From Pseudomonadota bacterium (GTDB taxonomy: Bacteria > Pseudomonadota > Gammaproteobacteria > Steroidobacterales > Steroidobacteraceae), in the NCBI GenBank assembly GCA_003242685.1, contig QGVD01000050.1, forward strand, positions 1 through 27,605: a stretch of DNA of 27,605 bases, written 5' to 3'. Numbering within the stretch: position 1 is the stretch's first letter; every line of letters begins with the position of its first letter. Positions 15,540 to 23,622 of this stretch are shown here, one piece after another. The translations under genes were made by a program, and so were the position numbers. Under the pieces are notes generated by a model. That model was not told where the DNA came from. It saw only the letters and a list, made by a program, of their open reading frames with translations, and did no database searches.

Positions 15540-15614
15540 GCGCAACTGCATCAAATTTGCCGCTCGAATGCAACTGTAGTTGCGCATTTTGTCGGTGCGC
15601 CGCGACAGTTGCGC
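15540..15614. repeat. Nested palindrome, possible operator cluster
   Basis: A central 14-bp palindrome GCAACTGTAGTTGC (15570-15583) is flanked by GCGCAACTG (15540-15548) and its inverse CAGTTGCGC (15606-15614). The outer pair is centred within one base of the inner palindrome, so four half-sites (GCAACT or AGTTGC) form one symmetric array spaced 28-29 bp. It sits in the gap before the lipoprotein gene, where a regulator would act. The binding protein is unknown. Confidence 0.5.
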
Positions 15615-15631
15615 GTACGTCGGCGCGGCGT

Positions 15632-15679
15632 GTAGAAGCGGTGCACCGCAGCCGTGTACACCTTACAAGCAGCTTCTAC
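15632..15679 (-). other. Stem-loop over the oxidoreductase stop codon
   Basis: GTAGAAGC (15632-15639) and GCTTCTAC (15672-15679) can pair as an 8-bp stem spanning the oxidoreductase TAG. Inside are two further palindromes, GCGGTGCACCGC (15638-15649) and GTGTACAC (15654-15661). No T-tract follows, so it is not a typical intrinsic terminator. Confidence 0.35.
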
Positions 15680-17316
15680 CCGTTGCGTCTCCGGACTGCA
15701 CGCCTGCCGCGCAGGATCTCGCGCGCGGCGTTGTGCCCGGGAACGCCGGTGACGCCGCCGCCGGGGTGCGCACCGGAGCCACAAAGATAAAGGCCCGCGA
15801 CGGGCGTGCGGTAGTCGCCGTAGCCGAGCACGGGTCGTGCAGCCCACAGCTGATCGAGGGTGAGCGCGCCGTGGAAGATGTCTCCGCCGACGAGCCCGAA
15901 CCGTTCCTCGAGGTCGAGCGGTGACAGCACCAGCCGCCCCACGATGCTGCGCCGGAAGTTCGGCGCGTACTGCGTGACGGTGTCGATGATCACGTCAGCC
16001 GCTTCGTCGCGCGCTTCCTGCCAGCTGCGCCCGCCGGGCAGGGAGTAGGCGAAGTGCTGACAGAAGAGACTCGCGACGTGCGCTCCGGGCGGTGCCAGCG
16101 TGTCGTCCACGGTGCTCGGGATGAGCATCTCGACGATCGGCGCGCGCGACCAGCCGTTGAGGCGCGCGTCCGCGTACGCGCGATCCATGTACGCGAGCGA
16201 TGGAGCCATGATGATTCCGGCGCGCAGGTGAGGGCCGTCTTCCGGCAGCGCGGTGAAGCGCGGCAGCTCGGAGAGCGCGACGTTCATGCGGAACGTCGCG
16301 GACTCGCAGCGCAGGCGCTCGATGCGCGCGCGGAAGTCGTCGGGCAGCGCATCGGGCTCGACCAGCTTCAGGAACAGCAGCTTCGGATTGACGTTCGCCG
16401 CGACGACGGATGCGGCGATCCTGCGGCCGTCGGCGAGCTCGACGCCGCAGACGCGCGCGCTTCCACGATGCGATTCGAGCAGCACGCGCGCGACGGGCGC
16501 CTCTGTTTCGATGTGCACGCCGAGACGGCGCGCCTCGCTCGCCATCGCCTGAGTGATCGCGCCCATTCCGCCCACGGCGTGTCCCCACACGCCCGGCTTG
16601 CCGTTCACCTCGCCGAACGCGTGATGCAGCAGCACGTACGCGCTGCCGGGCGTGTACGGGCTCTGATACGCGCCGACGACCGCATCGAAGCCGCTCACGG
16701 CCTTGATGGGATCGCTCTCGAACCATGCGTCGAGCACGTCGCCTGCGCTTCGCGTGAAGAGCTCGTGGATCTCGCGCTGCGCCTCGAGCGGCAGACGCCG
16801 CAGTCCGCGTCCGATCTGCAGCGTGGACCACAGATCGCGCAGCCGGTGCAGATCGGTCGGCGGTGTCTCGAGCAGCAGACTGCGCAGGTACGCGACGACG
16901 CGCTCCAGCATCGCGTAGAACGCGGGCAGGCGTTCCGCATCGGCGCGTGAGCAGCGCTGCAGCGCCGCCTGTGTGTCGCGCATCGTGGGGCCGGTGCAGA
17001 ACGCGCTGCCGTCGGGCAGCGGCAGGAAGTTCTGCACCGGCCGCTCGAGAATCTTCAGGCCGTGCTCCGCGAGGCGCAGATCGCGCATCACCTTCGGGTG
17101 GAGGAGGCTGACGGTGTAGCTCGCCGTCGAGTTGCGGAAGCCCGGGTGGAATTCCTCCGTCACGGCCGCGCCTCCGACGACGGGACGCCGCTCGAACACC
17201 GCGACCGAGAGCCCCGTGCGGGCGAGATAGCAGGCGCAGGTGAGGCCGTTGTGGCCGGCCCCGATGACCACGGCGTCGTAGCGGCTTGCGGCGGCGGGAT
17301 GGCTGGATATAATCAC
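15676..17316 (-). CDS. FAD-dependent oxidoreductase, PYROXD2/phytoene-desaturase-like
   Basis: About 546 residues. The N-terminal dinucleotide-binding motif YDAVVIGAGHNG (Gly19, Gly21, Gly24) is followed by VAVFERRPVVGGAAVTEE and PGFRNSTASYTVSLL, characteristic of the PYROXD2 branch of CrtI-like flavoproteins; the C-terminal YLCGSGAHPGGGVTGVPGHNAAREIL closes the FAD site. The substrate is unknown, and no carotenoid genes are nearby. The only sensible start is GTG at 17316; the frame stays open upstream across lexA on the opposite strand, but that part has no resemblance to the family. No Shine-Dalgarno is visible, so translation may begin on a very short leader. The LexA box begins six bases upstream of this start. 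Confidence 0.85.
   Translation of the reverse strand: MIISSHPAAASRYDAVVIGAGHNGLTCACYLARTGLSVAVFERRPVVGGAAVTEEFHPGFRNSTASYTVSLLHPKVMRDLRLAEHGLKILERPVQNFLPLPDGSAFCTGPTMRDTQAALQRCSRADAERLPAFYAMLERVVAYLRSLLLETPPTDLHRLRDLWSTLQIGRGLRRLPLEAQREIHELFTRSAGDVLDAWFESDPIKAVSGFDAVVGAYQSPYTPGSAYVLLHHAFGEVNGKPGVWGHAVGGMGAITQAMASEARRLGVHIETEAPVARVLLESHRGSARVCGVELADGRRIAASVVAANVNPKLLFLKLVEPDALPDDFRARIERLRCESATFRMNVALSELPRFTALPEDGPHLRAGIIMAPSLAYMDRAYADARLNGWSRAPIVEMLIPSTVDDTLAPPGAHVASLFCQHFAYSLPGGRSWQEARDEAADVIIDTVTQYAPNFRRSIVGRLVLSPLDLEERFGLVGGDIFHGALTLDQLWAARPVLGYGDYRTPVAGLYLCGSGAHPGGGVTGVPGHNAAREILRGRRAVRRRNG
17286..17313 (+). promoter_or_regulatory. lexA promoter
   Basis: TTGCGG (17286-17291) and a perfect TATAAT (17308-17313) are separated by 16 bp. 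Transcription would start near 17320, immediately before the LexA box, leaving a leader of about 27 nt. The promoter lies inside the 5' end of the divergent oxidoreductase gene. Confidence 0.65.
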
Positions 17317-17321
17317 AGTAA

Positions 17322-17337
17322 CTGTACGGATAAACAG
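17322..17337. promoter_or_regulatory. LexA (SOS) box
   Basis: CTGT-ACGGATAA-ACAG fits the gammaproteobacterial LexA operator CTGT-N8-ACAG exactly. It covers roughly +1 to +17 of the predicted lexA transcript and lies nine bases before the lexA ATG, so LexA would repress its own gene and, by read-through, imuA-imuB-dnaE2. No second box was seen before imuA or dnaE2. Confidence 0.88.
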
Positions 17338-17346
17338 GTTCTCGTC

Positions 17347-17976
17347 ATGTCCGACCTGACGCCTCGCCAGACCCAGATCCTGCGTCTCATCCAGCGCTTC
17401 ATCGCCGAGACGGGCATGCCCCCCACGCGTGCCGAGATCGCACGCGAGCTCGGCTTCAGGTCGGCCAACGCGGCAGAGGAGCACCTGCGCGCGCTCGCCC
17501 GCAAGGGCGTCATCGCGCTGGTGCCCGGCACCTCGCGCGGCATCCAGCTCAAGGACACCATCCGCGAGCAGATGGGGCTGCCGCTCGTCGGCCGGGTCGC
17601 TGCCGGCCGGCCCATTCTCGCCGAAGAGAACATCGAGGCGCGCTTCCAGATCGACCCGGCGCTGTTCCAGCCCCGGCCGCATTATCTGCTCAAGGTCACC
17701 GGCATGAGCATGAAGAATGCCGGCATCCTCGACGGCGATCTCGTCGCCGTCCACCGCAGCACCGACGTGCGCAACCGCCAGATCGTGGTCGCGCGCCTCG
17801 AGAACGAGGTCACCGTCAAGCGCTACCGGCAGGAAGGCCCCATCGTGTGGCTGCTGCCGGAGAACGAGGAGTTCGAGCCCATCCGGGTCGATGTCCGGCA
17901 GGACAGCGAGAAGCTGATCATCGAGGGCATCGTGGTGGGCGTGGTGCGCCGGGGCAGGGCCATGGGCCTGATGTGA
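17347..17976 (+). CDS. lexA: SOS repressor LexA
   Basis: 209 residues. The N-terminal winged helix-turn-helix (LTPRQTQILRLIQRFI...PPTRAEIARELGFRSANAAEEHL) resembles E. coli LexA, which fits the E. coli-type box upstream. The autocleavage site is Ala86-Gly87 (GRVAAGRP), and the catalytic dyad is Ser121 (GMSM) and Lys158 (TVKRY), each two residues later than in E. coli. RecA filaments on damaged DNA would trigger self-cleavage and induce the downstream mutasome genes. ATG at 17347. imuA begins 62 nt after the stop, with no promoter visible between. Confidence 0.97.
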   Translation: MSDLTPRQTQILRLIQRFIAETGMPPTRAEIARELGFRSANAAEEHLRALARKGVIALVPGTSRGIQLKDTIREQMGLPLVGRVAAGRPILAEENIEARFQIDPALFQPRPHYLLKVTGMSMKNAGILDGDLVAVHRSTDVRNRQIVVARLENEVTVKRYRQEGPIVWLLPENEEFEPIRVDVRQDSEKLIIEGIVVGVVRRGRAMGLM

Positions 17977-18038
17977 GGGCCCGGCCGCCTGCGTCACATC
18001 GAGTCACAGGGAAGTCCGCTCTCCAGTGCGTCACGTGC

Positions 18039-18674
18039 ATGTCCGTGGAAGTCCCACTCGCTCGGCTGCTCGAGCATCCGGCGATCTGGCGCGGCCGCAG
18101 CGCGGCGCGGATCGCGACCGTTTCCACGGGATTCCCGGCACTCGACGAGCGTCTGCCCGGCCATGGCTGGCCTCGCGCCGGCCTGGTCGAGATCCTCATC
18201 GCCCGCTTCGGCATCGGCGAGCTGCGGCTCCTGATGCCGGCTCTCACGACGCTGACGGGCCGCACGGCTGCACGCTGGTGCGCTTGGATCGCGCCACCCC
18301 TGGAGCCCTTCGCGCCTGCGCTCGCCGCGCACGGTCTCGCGCTCGAGCGTGTGCTCGTCGTCCGTACCGACACGCCGCTGTGGGCTTTCGAGCAGGCGCT
18401 GGGCTCCGGCGCCTGTGACGCCGCGCTCGCCTGGGCGCGGCGCGCTCACCTTCGCGACATCCGCCGTCTGCAGCTCGCCACCGAGCGCGGACGGACGCTC
18501 GGCATCCTGTTCCGCGCCCTGCGCGCCGCGCGCGATTCCTCCTGCGCGGCGCTGCGTCTCGCGCTCGAGCCGGCGCCCCACGGCGTACGGGTGACGCTCC
18601 TGAAAAGCCGCGGCGGTCTGCGCGGATCGGTGGAGCTCTCCTGGCCTCCTGCCGTGGCGGCGCGCGGCTCATGA
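18039..18674 (+). CDS. imuA: ImuA, RecA-like translesion mutagenesis protein
   Basis: 211 residues. ImuA (also annotated SulA-like or recombinase-like) is a divergent RecA relative that works with ImuB and DnaE2 in damage-induced mutagenesis. The family N-terminus VSTGFPALDERLPGHGWPRAGLVEIL is clear (about residues 29-54), the region where RecA relatives enter the Walker A; here no intact GxxGxGKT is present, as is normal for ImuA. Other landmarks: CAWIAPPLEPFAPALAAHG and VRTDTPLWAFEQAL. The ATG at 18039 is the first in-frame start after the lexA stop. Its TGA overlaps the imuB ATG (ATGA), so the two are translationally coupled. Confidence 0.88.
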   Translation: MSVEVPLARLLEHPAIWRGRSAARIATVSTGFPALDERLPGHGWPRAGLVEILIARFGIGELRLLMPALTTLTGRTAARWCAWIAPPLEPFAPALAAHGLALERVLVVRTDTPLWAFEQALGSGACDAALAWARRAHLRDIRRLQLATERGRTLGILFRALRAARDSSCAALRLALEPAPHGVRVTLLKSRGGLRGSVELSWPPAVAARGS

Positions 18675-20365
18675 GCCAGCTGCACGGCATTACTCACGAT
18701 CTCTTCGCGGAGCTGCGTCCGGAGTCGACTCCGGCGCACGAGCCTCCGCCGTTGCACGCGCCCGTGCCGGTGCCCGAGCCCGCATTGGCGCGTGAGCCCG
18801 TGCCGGCGCAGGGGTCCGCGCCGGTGCAGGCGTTCGTGCCGCGACGCGCTCCCGCCGTTCTACGCGGCCGGCGTCCCGCACCTCACCCGCAGCCCCGGGA
18901 GCTGTGGGTCGGCGCCTGTCTGCACGATCTGCCGCTCGAAGCGCTGGGTCTCGGCCGCTCGCCGCGGCCCGTGGCGGTCGTCGAGCTGCGGGACCGCGTG
19001 CAGTGCGTCGTGGCGGCCGACGAGCACGCCCGTCGCCATGGCGTGCGTCCCGGAATGGGTCTGGCTGCCGCCATGGCTCTGGTGCCCGTGCTCGAGACGA
19101 GGCCGCGCGACATCCGCCGCGAGCGCCGCCTGCTGGAGCGGCTCGCGCACTGCGCGCTCGGCTTCACGCCGCGCGTGAGTTTCGTGCCCGAGGACGGGCT
19201 GCTGCTCGAGGTGAAGGGCAGCCTGCATCTCTTCGGCGGCGCCGAAGGCCTGTGTCGCGCGTTCGCGGACGCCTGTGCCGGCGCAGGAGCACGTCCCTGT
19301 CTCGCGCTCGCACCGACGCCACTCGCGGCGCTGACTGCCGCACGCGCCGGGTGTCCGCTCGTCGTGACGGATCCCGCGCAGCTCGTCGGGAGGCTCGCGC
19401 CGCTGCCGCTCAGCGCCCTGCGCTGGCCGGAGGACGTGCTCGAGCGTCTCTCGCGCATGGGCGTGCGCACCATCGGCCAGGCGCTGCGCCTGCCGCGGGA
19501 GGGATTCGCGCGGCGCTTCGGCACGGCGCAGCTCGATGCGCTCGACCGGCTCACGGGCAGGCGGCCCGATCCGCGCGCGGATTTCCGGCCGCGCGAGCGC
19601 TTCCACGCGCGCCGGGAGCCGGCATACGAGCTCGAGCATCACGACGCCATCCTCGAGACGCTCGCGCCGCTCCTGCGCGATCTGGAGCGCTTCCTGCAGG
19701 CCCGGCAGTGCGGCATCACGCAGCTCGAGTGTCTGCTGCATCACCGCCATGCGCCTGCGACGCGCTGTGTGCTCGCGTGCGCGGCGCCCACGGCGAGCGC
19801 GCAACGCATCGAAGCGCTGCTCGAGGAGCGGCTCGCGAGACTCACGCTGCCCGAGCCGGTGCGCGTCTGCGAGCTGCGCTCCGGACCGCTCGTGCCGCTC
19901 GCGCTGTCGTCCGATTCCCTGTGGCAGTCGGGAGAGCACGGCGGCGGCGCCAACGGCGAGTCGCCCGCGTTCATCGAGCGTCTGCGCGCGCGTCTCGGCG
20001 ACGAGGCGGTCTACGGGCTGCGGCTCTTCGGCGCGCACCGTCCGGAGATGGCCTGGCGCAGCGTCGCGCCCGACGAAGCCGGCGTGCGCGGCGCCGATGC
20101 GCAGCGTCCACCCTGGCCGGCGTTCCGCCGGCCGCTGTGGCTGCTGCCCGTACCGCAACGGCTGACCGAGAGGGAAGGCCGGCCGCACCACCACGGTCCT
20201 CTGCGTCTCGTCGGCGGTCCCGAGCGCATCGAGACCGGCTGGTGGGACGGCGGCGAGGTCACGCGCGACTACTACGTGGCCGTCGACGTCCGCGGCGTGC
20301 GTCTGTGGATCTTCCGCGAGCGCTCGCCGCCGCACGCCTGGTTCCTGCACGGAGTGTTCGGTTGA
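18671..20365 (+). CDS. imuB: ImuB, catalytically inactive Y-family polymerase adaptor
   Basis: 564 residues. ImuB is a Y-family polymerase homologue without polymerase activity that links DnaE2 to the beta clamp and ImuA. The recognisable domain begins near residue 76 (RELWVGACLHDLPLEALGL) and continues with the palm, a helix-hairpin-helix region (LSRMGVRTIGQALRLPREGFARRFG) and the little finger. The acidic catalytic residues of active Y polymerases are not at their places (VGACLHDL; FVPEDGLLLEVKGS), as expected. Odd: about 75 residues precede the domain, including a Pro/Ala/Glu-rich low-complexity run (about 20-58) and MSQLHGITHDLFAEL at the very start. The start ATG overlaps the imuA stop, which supports the long form. 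Confidence 0.9.
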   Translation: MSQLHGITHDLFAELRPESTPAHEPPPLHAPVPVPEPALAREPVPAQGSAPVQAFVPRRAPAVLRGRRPAPHPQPRELWVGACLHDLPLEALGLGRSPRPVAVVELRDRVQCVVAADEHARRHGVRPGMGLAAAMALVPVLETRPRDIRRERRLLERLAHCALGFTPRVSFVPEDGLLLEVKGSLHLFGGAEGLCRAFADACAGAGARPCLALAPTPLAALTAARAGCPLVVTDPAQLVGRLAPLPLSALRWPEDVLERLSRMGVRTIGQALRLPREGFARRFGTAQLDALDRLTGRRPDPRADFRPRERFHARREPAYELEHHDAILETLAPLLRDLERFLQARQCGITQLECLLHHRHAPATRCVLACAAPTASAQRIEALLEERLARLTLPEPVRVCELRSGPLVPLALSSDSLWQSGEHGGGANGESPAFIERLRARLGDEAVYGLRLFGAHRPEMAWRSVAPDEAGVRGADAQRPPWPAFRRPLWLLPVPQRLTEREGRPHHHGPLRLVGGPERIETGWWDGGEVTRDYYVAVDVRGVRLWIFRERSPPHAWFLHGVFG

Positions 20366-20427
20366 GCGCCGGCGTTCCCGGCCGGCGGCGGAACGGGAAC
20401 GCGACACCACGAGGAGGGAGGCCGGCG

Positions 20428-23400
20428 GTGAAGGACAAGGCGCCCGGCTACGCGGAGCTTCACTGCATCAGCAACTTCACGTTCCTGCGCGGCGCCTCGC
20501 ATCCCGAGGAGCTCGTGGAGCGGGCACACGCGCTCGGCTACGAGGCGCTGGCGCTCACCGACGAGTGCTCGCTCGCCGGCGTCGTGCGCGCGCACGTGGT
20601 CGCGAAGCGCCTGGGGCTCAAGCTCATCGTCGGCGCGGAGCTGCGCCTCACGTGCGGCATGCGCTTCGTCGCGCTCGCGCCCGACCGGCGCGGCTACGCG
20701 GAGCTGTGCCGGCTCATCACGCGCGCGCGCCGTGCGGCGCCGAAGGGCGAGTACGCGCTCGAGCGCACCGATCTCGATCCGGGTCTCGAGCGCTGTCTGA
20801 TCCTGTGGATTCCGGCGGACGAGCCGGATGCCGCGGAAGCGCGCTGGCTCAGGGAGCGCTTCGACGGAAGGCTGTGGATCGCCGTCGAGCTCCTCTGCAA
20901 CGGCGCCGACCGCGAGCTGCTCGCGCGGCTCACACGCATCGGGCGCGATCTCGCGCTGCCTCTCGTCGCGAGCGGCGACGTGCACATGCACGTGCGCGCG
21001 CGCCGCAGGCTCCAGGACGCGCTCACCGCGATCCGCTTCAACGTGCCGCTCGCTCAGGCAGGCTGGTATCTGTATCCCAACGGCGAGCGTCATCTGCGCG
21101 AGCGCGCGCGTCTCGCACGCCTGTACCCGCGCGAGCTGCTCGACGAGACGCTCGAGATCGCGAGGCGATGCACGTTCTCGCTCGACGAGCTGCGCTACGA
21201 GTATCCGCACGAGCTCGTGCCGCCCGGCGAGACGCCGCGGGGTTATCTGCGCCGGCTCACGGAGGAGGGCGCGCGCCGCCACTGGCCGCAGGGCGTGCCG
21301 CCGAAGGTGCGCGCGGCCATCGAGCACGAGCTCGCGCTCATCGCCGATCTGCACTACGAGCCGTACTTCCTCACGGTGTACGACATCGTCGCCTTCGCGA
21401 GGAGCCGCGGGATCCTGTGCCAGGGCAGGGGATCGGCCGCGAACTCCACCGTGTGCTACTGCCTCGGCGTGACGAAGGTCGATCCGGAGCGCTCCTCGCT
21501 CCTCGTCGAGCGCTTCATCTCGCGCGAGCGCAACGAGCCGCCCGACATCGACATCGACTTCGAGCACGAGCGCCGCGAGGAAGTCATCCAGTACGTCTAT
21601 CGGAAGTACGGCCGCGAGCGCGCCGCAATCGCGGCGACCACCATCCAGTACCGACCGCGCAGCGCGCTGCGCGATCTCGGCAAGGCCTTCGGTCTCGATC
21701 CGCTGCAGGTGCGGCGTCTCTCGAGCGCGGTGCACTGGTGGGACGGCCGCGAGGTCGCGGCCGAGCGGGTCCGCGAGGCCGGCTTCGATCCCGCGAATCC
21801 CGTGCTCGCGCGGATCCTCGAGCTCGCGCGCGAGCTCACGGGTTTTCCGCGGCATCTCTCGCAGCACGTCGGCGGTTTCGTGATCAGCGAGGGACCGCTC
21901 GAGGAGCTCGTGCCGATCGAGAACGCCGCGATGCCCGAGCGCACGGTGGTCCAGTGGAACAAGGACGACCTCAACGATCTCGGGCTGCTCAAGGTCGATC
22001 TCCTCGGCCTCGGGATGCTCACGGCCCTGAGGAGGGCCTTCAGGCTGGTGAACGACTTCCGGGGCACCTCGTGGGAGCTCGGCAAGCTCCCGCCGGAAGA
22101 TCCGAACGTGTACGAGATGATGTCGCGCGCGGACACGATCGGCGTGTTCCAGATCGAATCGCGCGCGCAGATGGCGATGCTGCCGCGGCTTCGGCCGAAG
22201 ACCTTCTACGACCTCGTGATCGAAGTCGCGCTCGTGCGCCCGGGTCCGATCCAGGGCGACATGGTGCACCCTTACCTGCGCCGGCGGACGGGCGAGGAGC
22301 CGGTCGACTATCCGAGCGAAGAGGTGCGCGAGGTGCTCTCCCGCACGCTCGGCGTGCCGATCTTCCAGGAGCAGGTGATGCAGCTCGCGATCGTCGCGGC
22401 CGGATTCACGCCCGGGGAGGCCGACGCCCTGCGCCGCGCGATGGGCGCGTGGCAGCGTCGCGGCGACCTCGAGTCCTTCGAGCGGCGCCTGATCGACGGC
22501 ATGCGCGCGCGGGGCTACGACGAGGAGTTCGCGCGGCGCATCTTCCGGCAGATCCGGGGCTTCGGCGAGTACGGCTTCCCGGAGTCGCACGCCGCCAGCT
22601 TCGCGCTGCTGGTGTACGACTCGGCGTGGCTCAAGTACCACGAGCCGGCGGCCTTCACCTGCGCGCTCCTCAACAGCCAGCCCATGGGCTTCTACGCGCC
22701 GGCGCAGCTCGTGCGAGATGCGCGGGCGCACGGCGTCGAGGTGCGTCCGGTGTGCGTCACCGCGAGCCACTGGGACTGCACGCTCGAGCGGCGCGCCGAC
22801 GGAGAGCCCGCGCTGAGGCTCGGCATGCGGCTCGTCAAGTCCCTGTCGCAGGCCGCCGCGGAGCGCATCGTCCAGGCGCGCGCGGAAAGGGCGTTCACGA
22901 GCGTGCAGGACCTCGCGGAGCGCGCGGCGCTCGATCGCGGGGACCTCGAGGCTCTGGCCGCGGCGGGCGCGCTCGCCGCCCTGAGCGGCAACCGGCACCT
23001 CGCGTTCTGGGAGGTCGCAGGCGCCGAGCGGCCGCTGCCGCTCGCCCCGCGCGATACACGGCGCGAATCGGGCCGGCCGCTGCTGCAGGCACCGACCGAG
23101 TGGCAGGGCATCGCGGCCGACTATGCCTCCATCGGGTTCACGCTGGGCCGTCATCCTCTCGCCCTGCTGCGCGAGACCCTGGCCCGCGAGGGACTGATGA
23201 CGGCTGCCGAGGTCGCGGCGATGCCGGACGGGCGCTTCGTGCGTACGGCAGGACTCGTGCTCCTGCGTCAGCACCCGGTGAACGCGAACCGCGTGACCTT
23301 CATGACGCTGGAGGACGAGACCGGGCACGTGAATCTCGTCGTGTGGGAGCGCGTCGCGCTCGCGCACCGCCGCGCGATGCTCCAGTCACGGCTGCTCGAG

Positions 23401-23514
23401 GTGCACGGCAGGCTTCAGCGCCAGGACGAGGTGATGCACCTCATCGTGCACCGGATGGTCGACCGCTCCGCTCTCGTGCGCGGCCTCGCGGCGCGCTCGC
23501 GGGATTTCAAATAG
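20428..23514 (+). CDS. dnaE2: Error-prone DNA polymerase DnaE2 (ImuC)
   Basis: 1028 residues, standard for DnaE2 and shorter than replicative DnaE. It is the C-family polymerase that performs SOS-induced translesion synthesis with ImuA and ImuB. The N-terminal PHP domain starts AELHCISNFTFLRGASHPEELV, typical of DnaE2. The polymerase core has the catalytic PDIDIDFEHERREEV (Asp373, Asp375) and LLKVDLLGLGMLTAL with the third Asp; FPESHAASFALLVYDSAWLKYH and the helix-hairpin-helix follow, and the C-terminus has an OB fold (TAGLVLLRQHPVNANRVTFM). The start is GTG at 20428 with a strong GAGGAGGGAG at 20411-20420. A longer open frame runs upstream within imuB but is not homologous. 62 nt separate it from imuB. 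Confidence 0.96.
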   Translation: MKDKAPGYAELHCISNFTFLRGASHPEELVERAHALGYEALALTDECSLAGVVRAHVVAKRLGLKLIVGAELRLTCGMRFVALAPDRRGYAELCRLITRARRAAPKGEYALERTDLDPGLERCLILWIPADEPDAAEARWLRERFDGRLWIAVELLCNGADRELLARLTRIGRDLALPLVASGDVHMHVRARRRLQDALTAIRFNVPLAQAGWYLYPNGERHLRERARLARLYPRELLDETLEIARRCTFSLDELRYEYPHELVPPGETPRGYLRRLTEEGARRHWPQGVPPKVRAAIEHELALIADLHYEPYFLTVYDIVAFARSRGILCQGRGSAANSTVCYCLGVTKVDPERSSLLVERFISRERNEPPDIDIDFEHERREEVIQYVYRKYGRERAAIAATTIQYRPRSALRDLGKAFGLDPLQVRRLSSAVHWWDGREVAAERVREAGFDPANPVLARILELARELTGFPRHLSQHVGGFVISEGPLEELVPIENAAMPERTVVQWNKDDLNDLGLLKVDLLGLGMLTALRRAFRLVNDFRGTSWELGKLPPEDPNVYEMMSRADTIGVFQIESRAQMAMLPRLRPKTFYDLVIEVALVRPGPIQGDMVHPYLRRRTGEEPVDYPSEEVREVLSRTLGVPIFQEQVMQLAIVAAGFTPGEADALRRAMGAWQRRGDLESFERRLIDGMRARGYDEEFARRIFRQIRGFGEYGFPESHAASFALLVYDSAWLKYHEPAAFTCALLNSQPMGFYAPAQLVRDARAHGVEVRPVCVTASHWDCTLERRADGEPALRLGMRLVKSLSQAAAERIVQARAERAFTSVQDLAERAALDRGDLEALAAAGALAALSGNRHLAFWEVAGAERPLPLAPRDTRRESGRPLLQAPTEWQGIAADYASIGFTLGRHPLALLRETLAREGLMTAAEVAAMPDGRFVRTAGLVLLRQHPVNANRVTFMTLEDETGHVNLVVWERVALAHRRAMLQSRLLEVHGRLQRQDEVMHLIVHRMVDRSALVRGLAARSRDFK

Positions 23515-23538
23515 CAATGTCCCTCGACCGCCCGCGGC

Positions 23539-23566
23539 CCTTCCTCCCGCGGACGCGGGAAGAAGG
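23539..23566. terminator. Possible hairpin terminator after dnaE2
   Basis: An inverted repeat (about 13 bp per arm, one mismatch, 2-nt loop) built around CCCGCG/CGCGGG lies 24 nt after the dnaE2 stop, between converging genes. Neither strand has a clear T-tract next to it. A second small stem, CCTCTCC/GGAGAGG, is at 23585-23608. Confidence 0.35.
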
Positions 23567-23622
23567 AAACGCATGGGCGGTCGTCCTCTCCGCAACAACG
23601 AGGAGAGGCAAGGGGTGAAGGA

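Noticed and set aside
17317..17997. N-terminal extension of the FAD oxidoreductase across lexA
   Set aside because: The frame has no stop, but the added residues do not resemble flavoproteins and lie antisense to an intact lexA; the FAD-binding motif starts normally from the GTG at 17316.
18904..20427. Very long N-terminal extension of dnaE2 across imuB
   Set aside because: The frame is open, but the translated part is Arg/Ala low-complexity, whereas imuB in the other frame is a clear ImuB. A strong Shine-Dalgarno sits before the GTG at 20428.
20272..23367. 1031-codon open frame on the minus strand opposite dnaE2
   Set aside because: The plus strand encodes a complete DnaE2. The antisense product is rich in Arg, His, Glu and Leu with no family signature; long stop-free antisense frames are common at this GC content.
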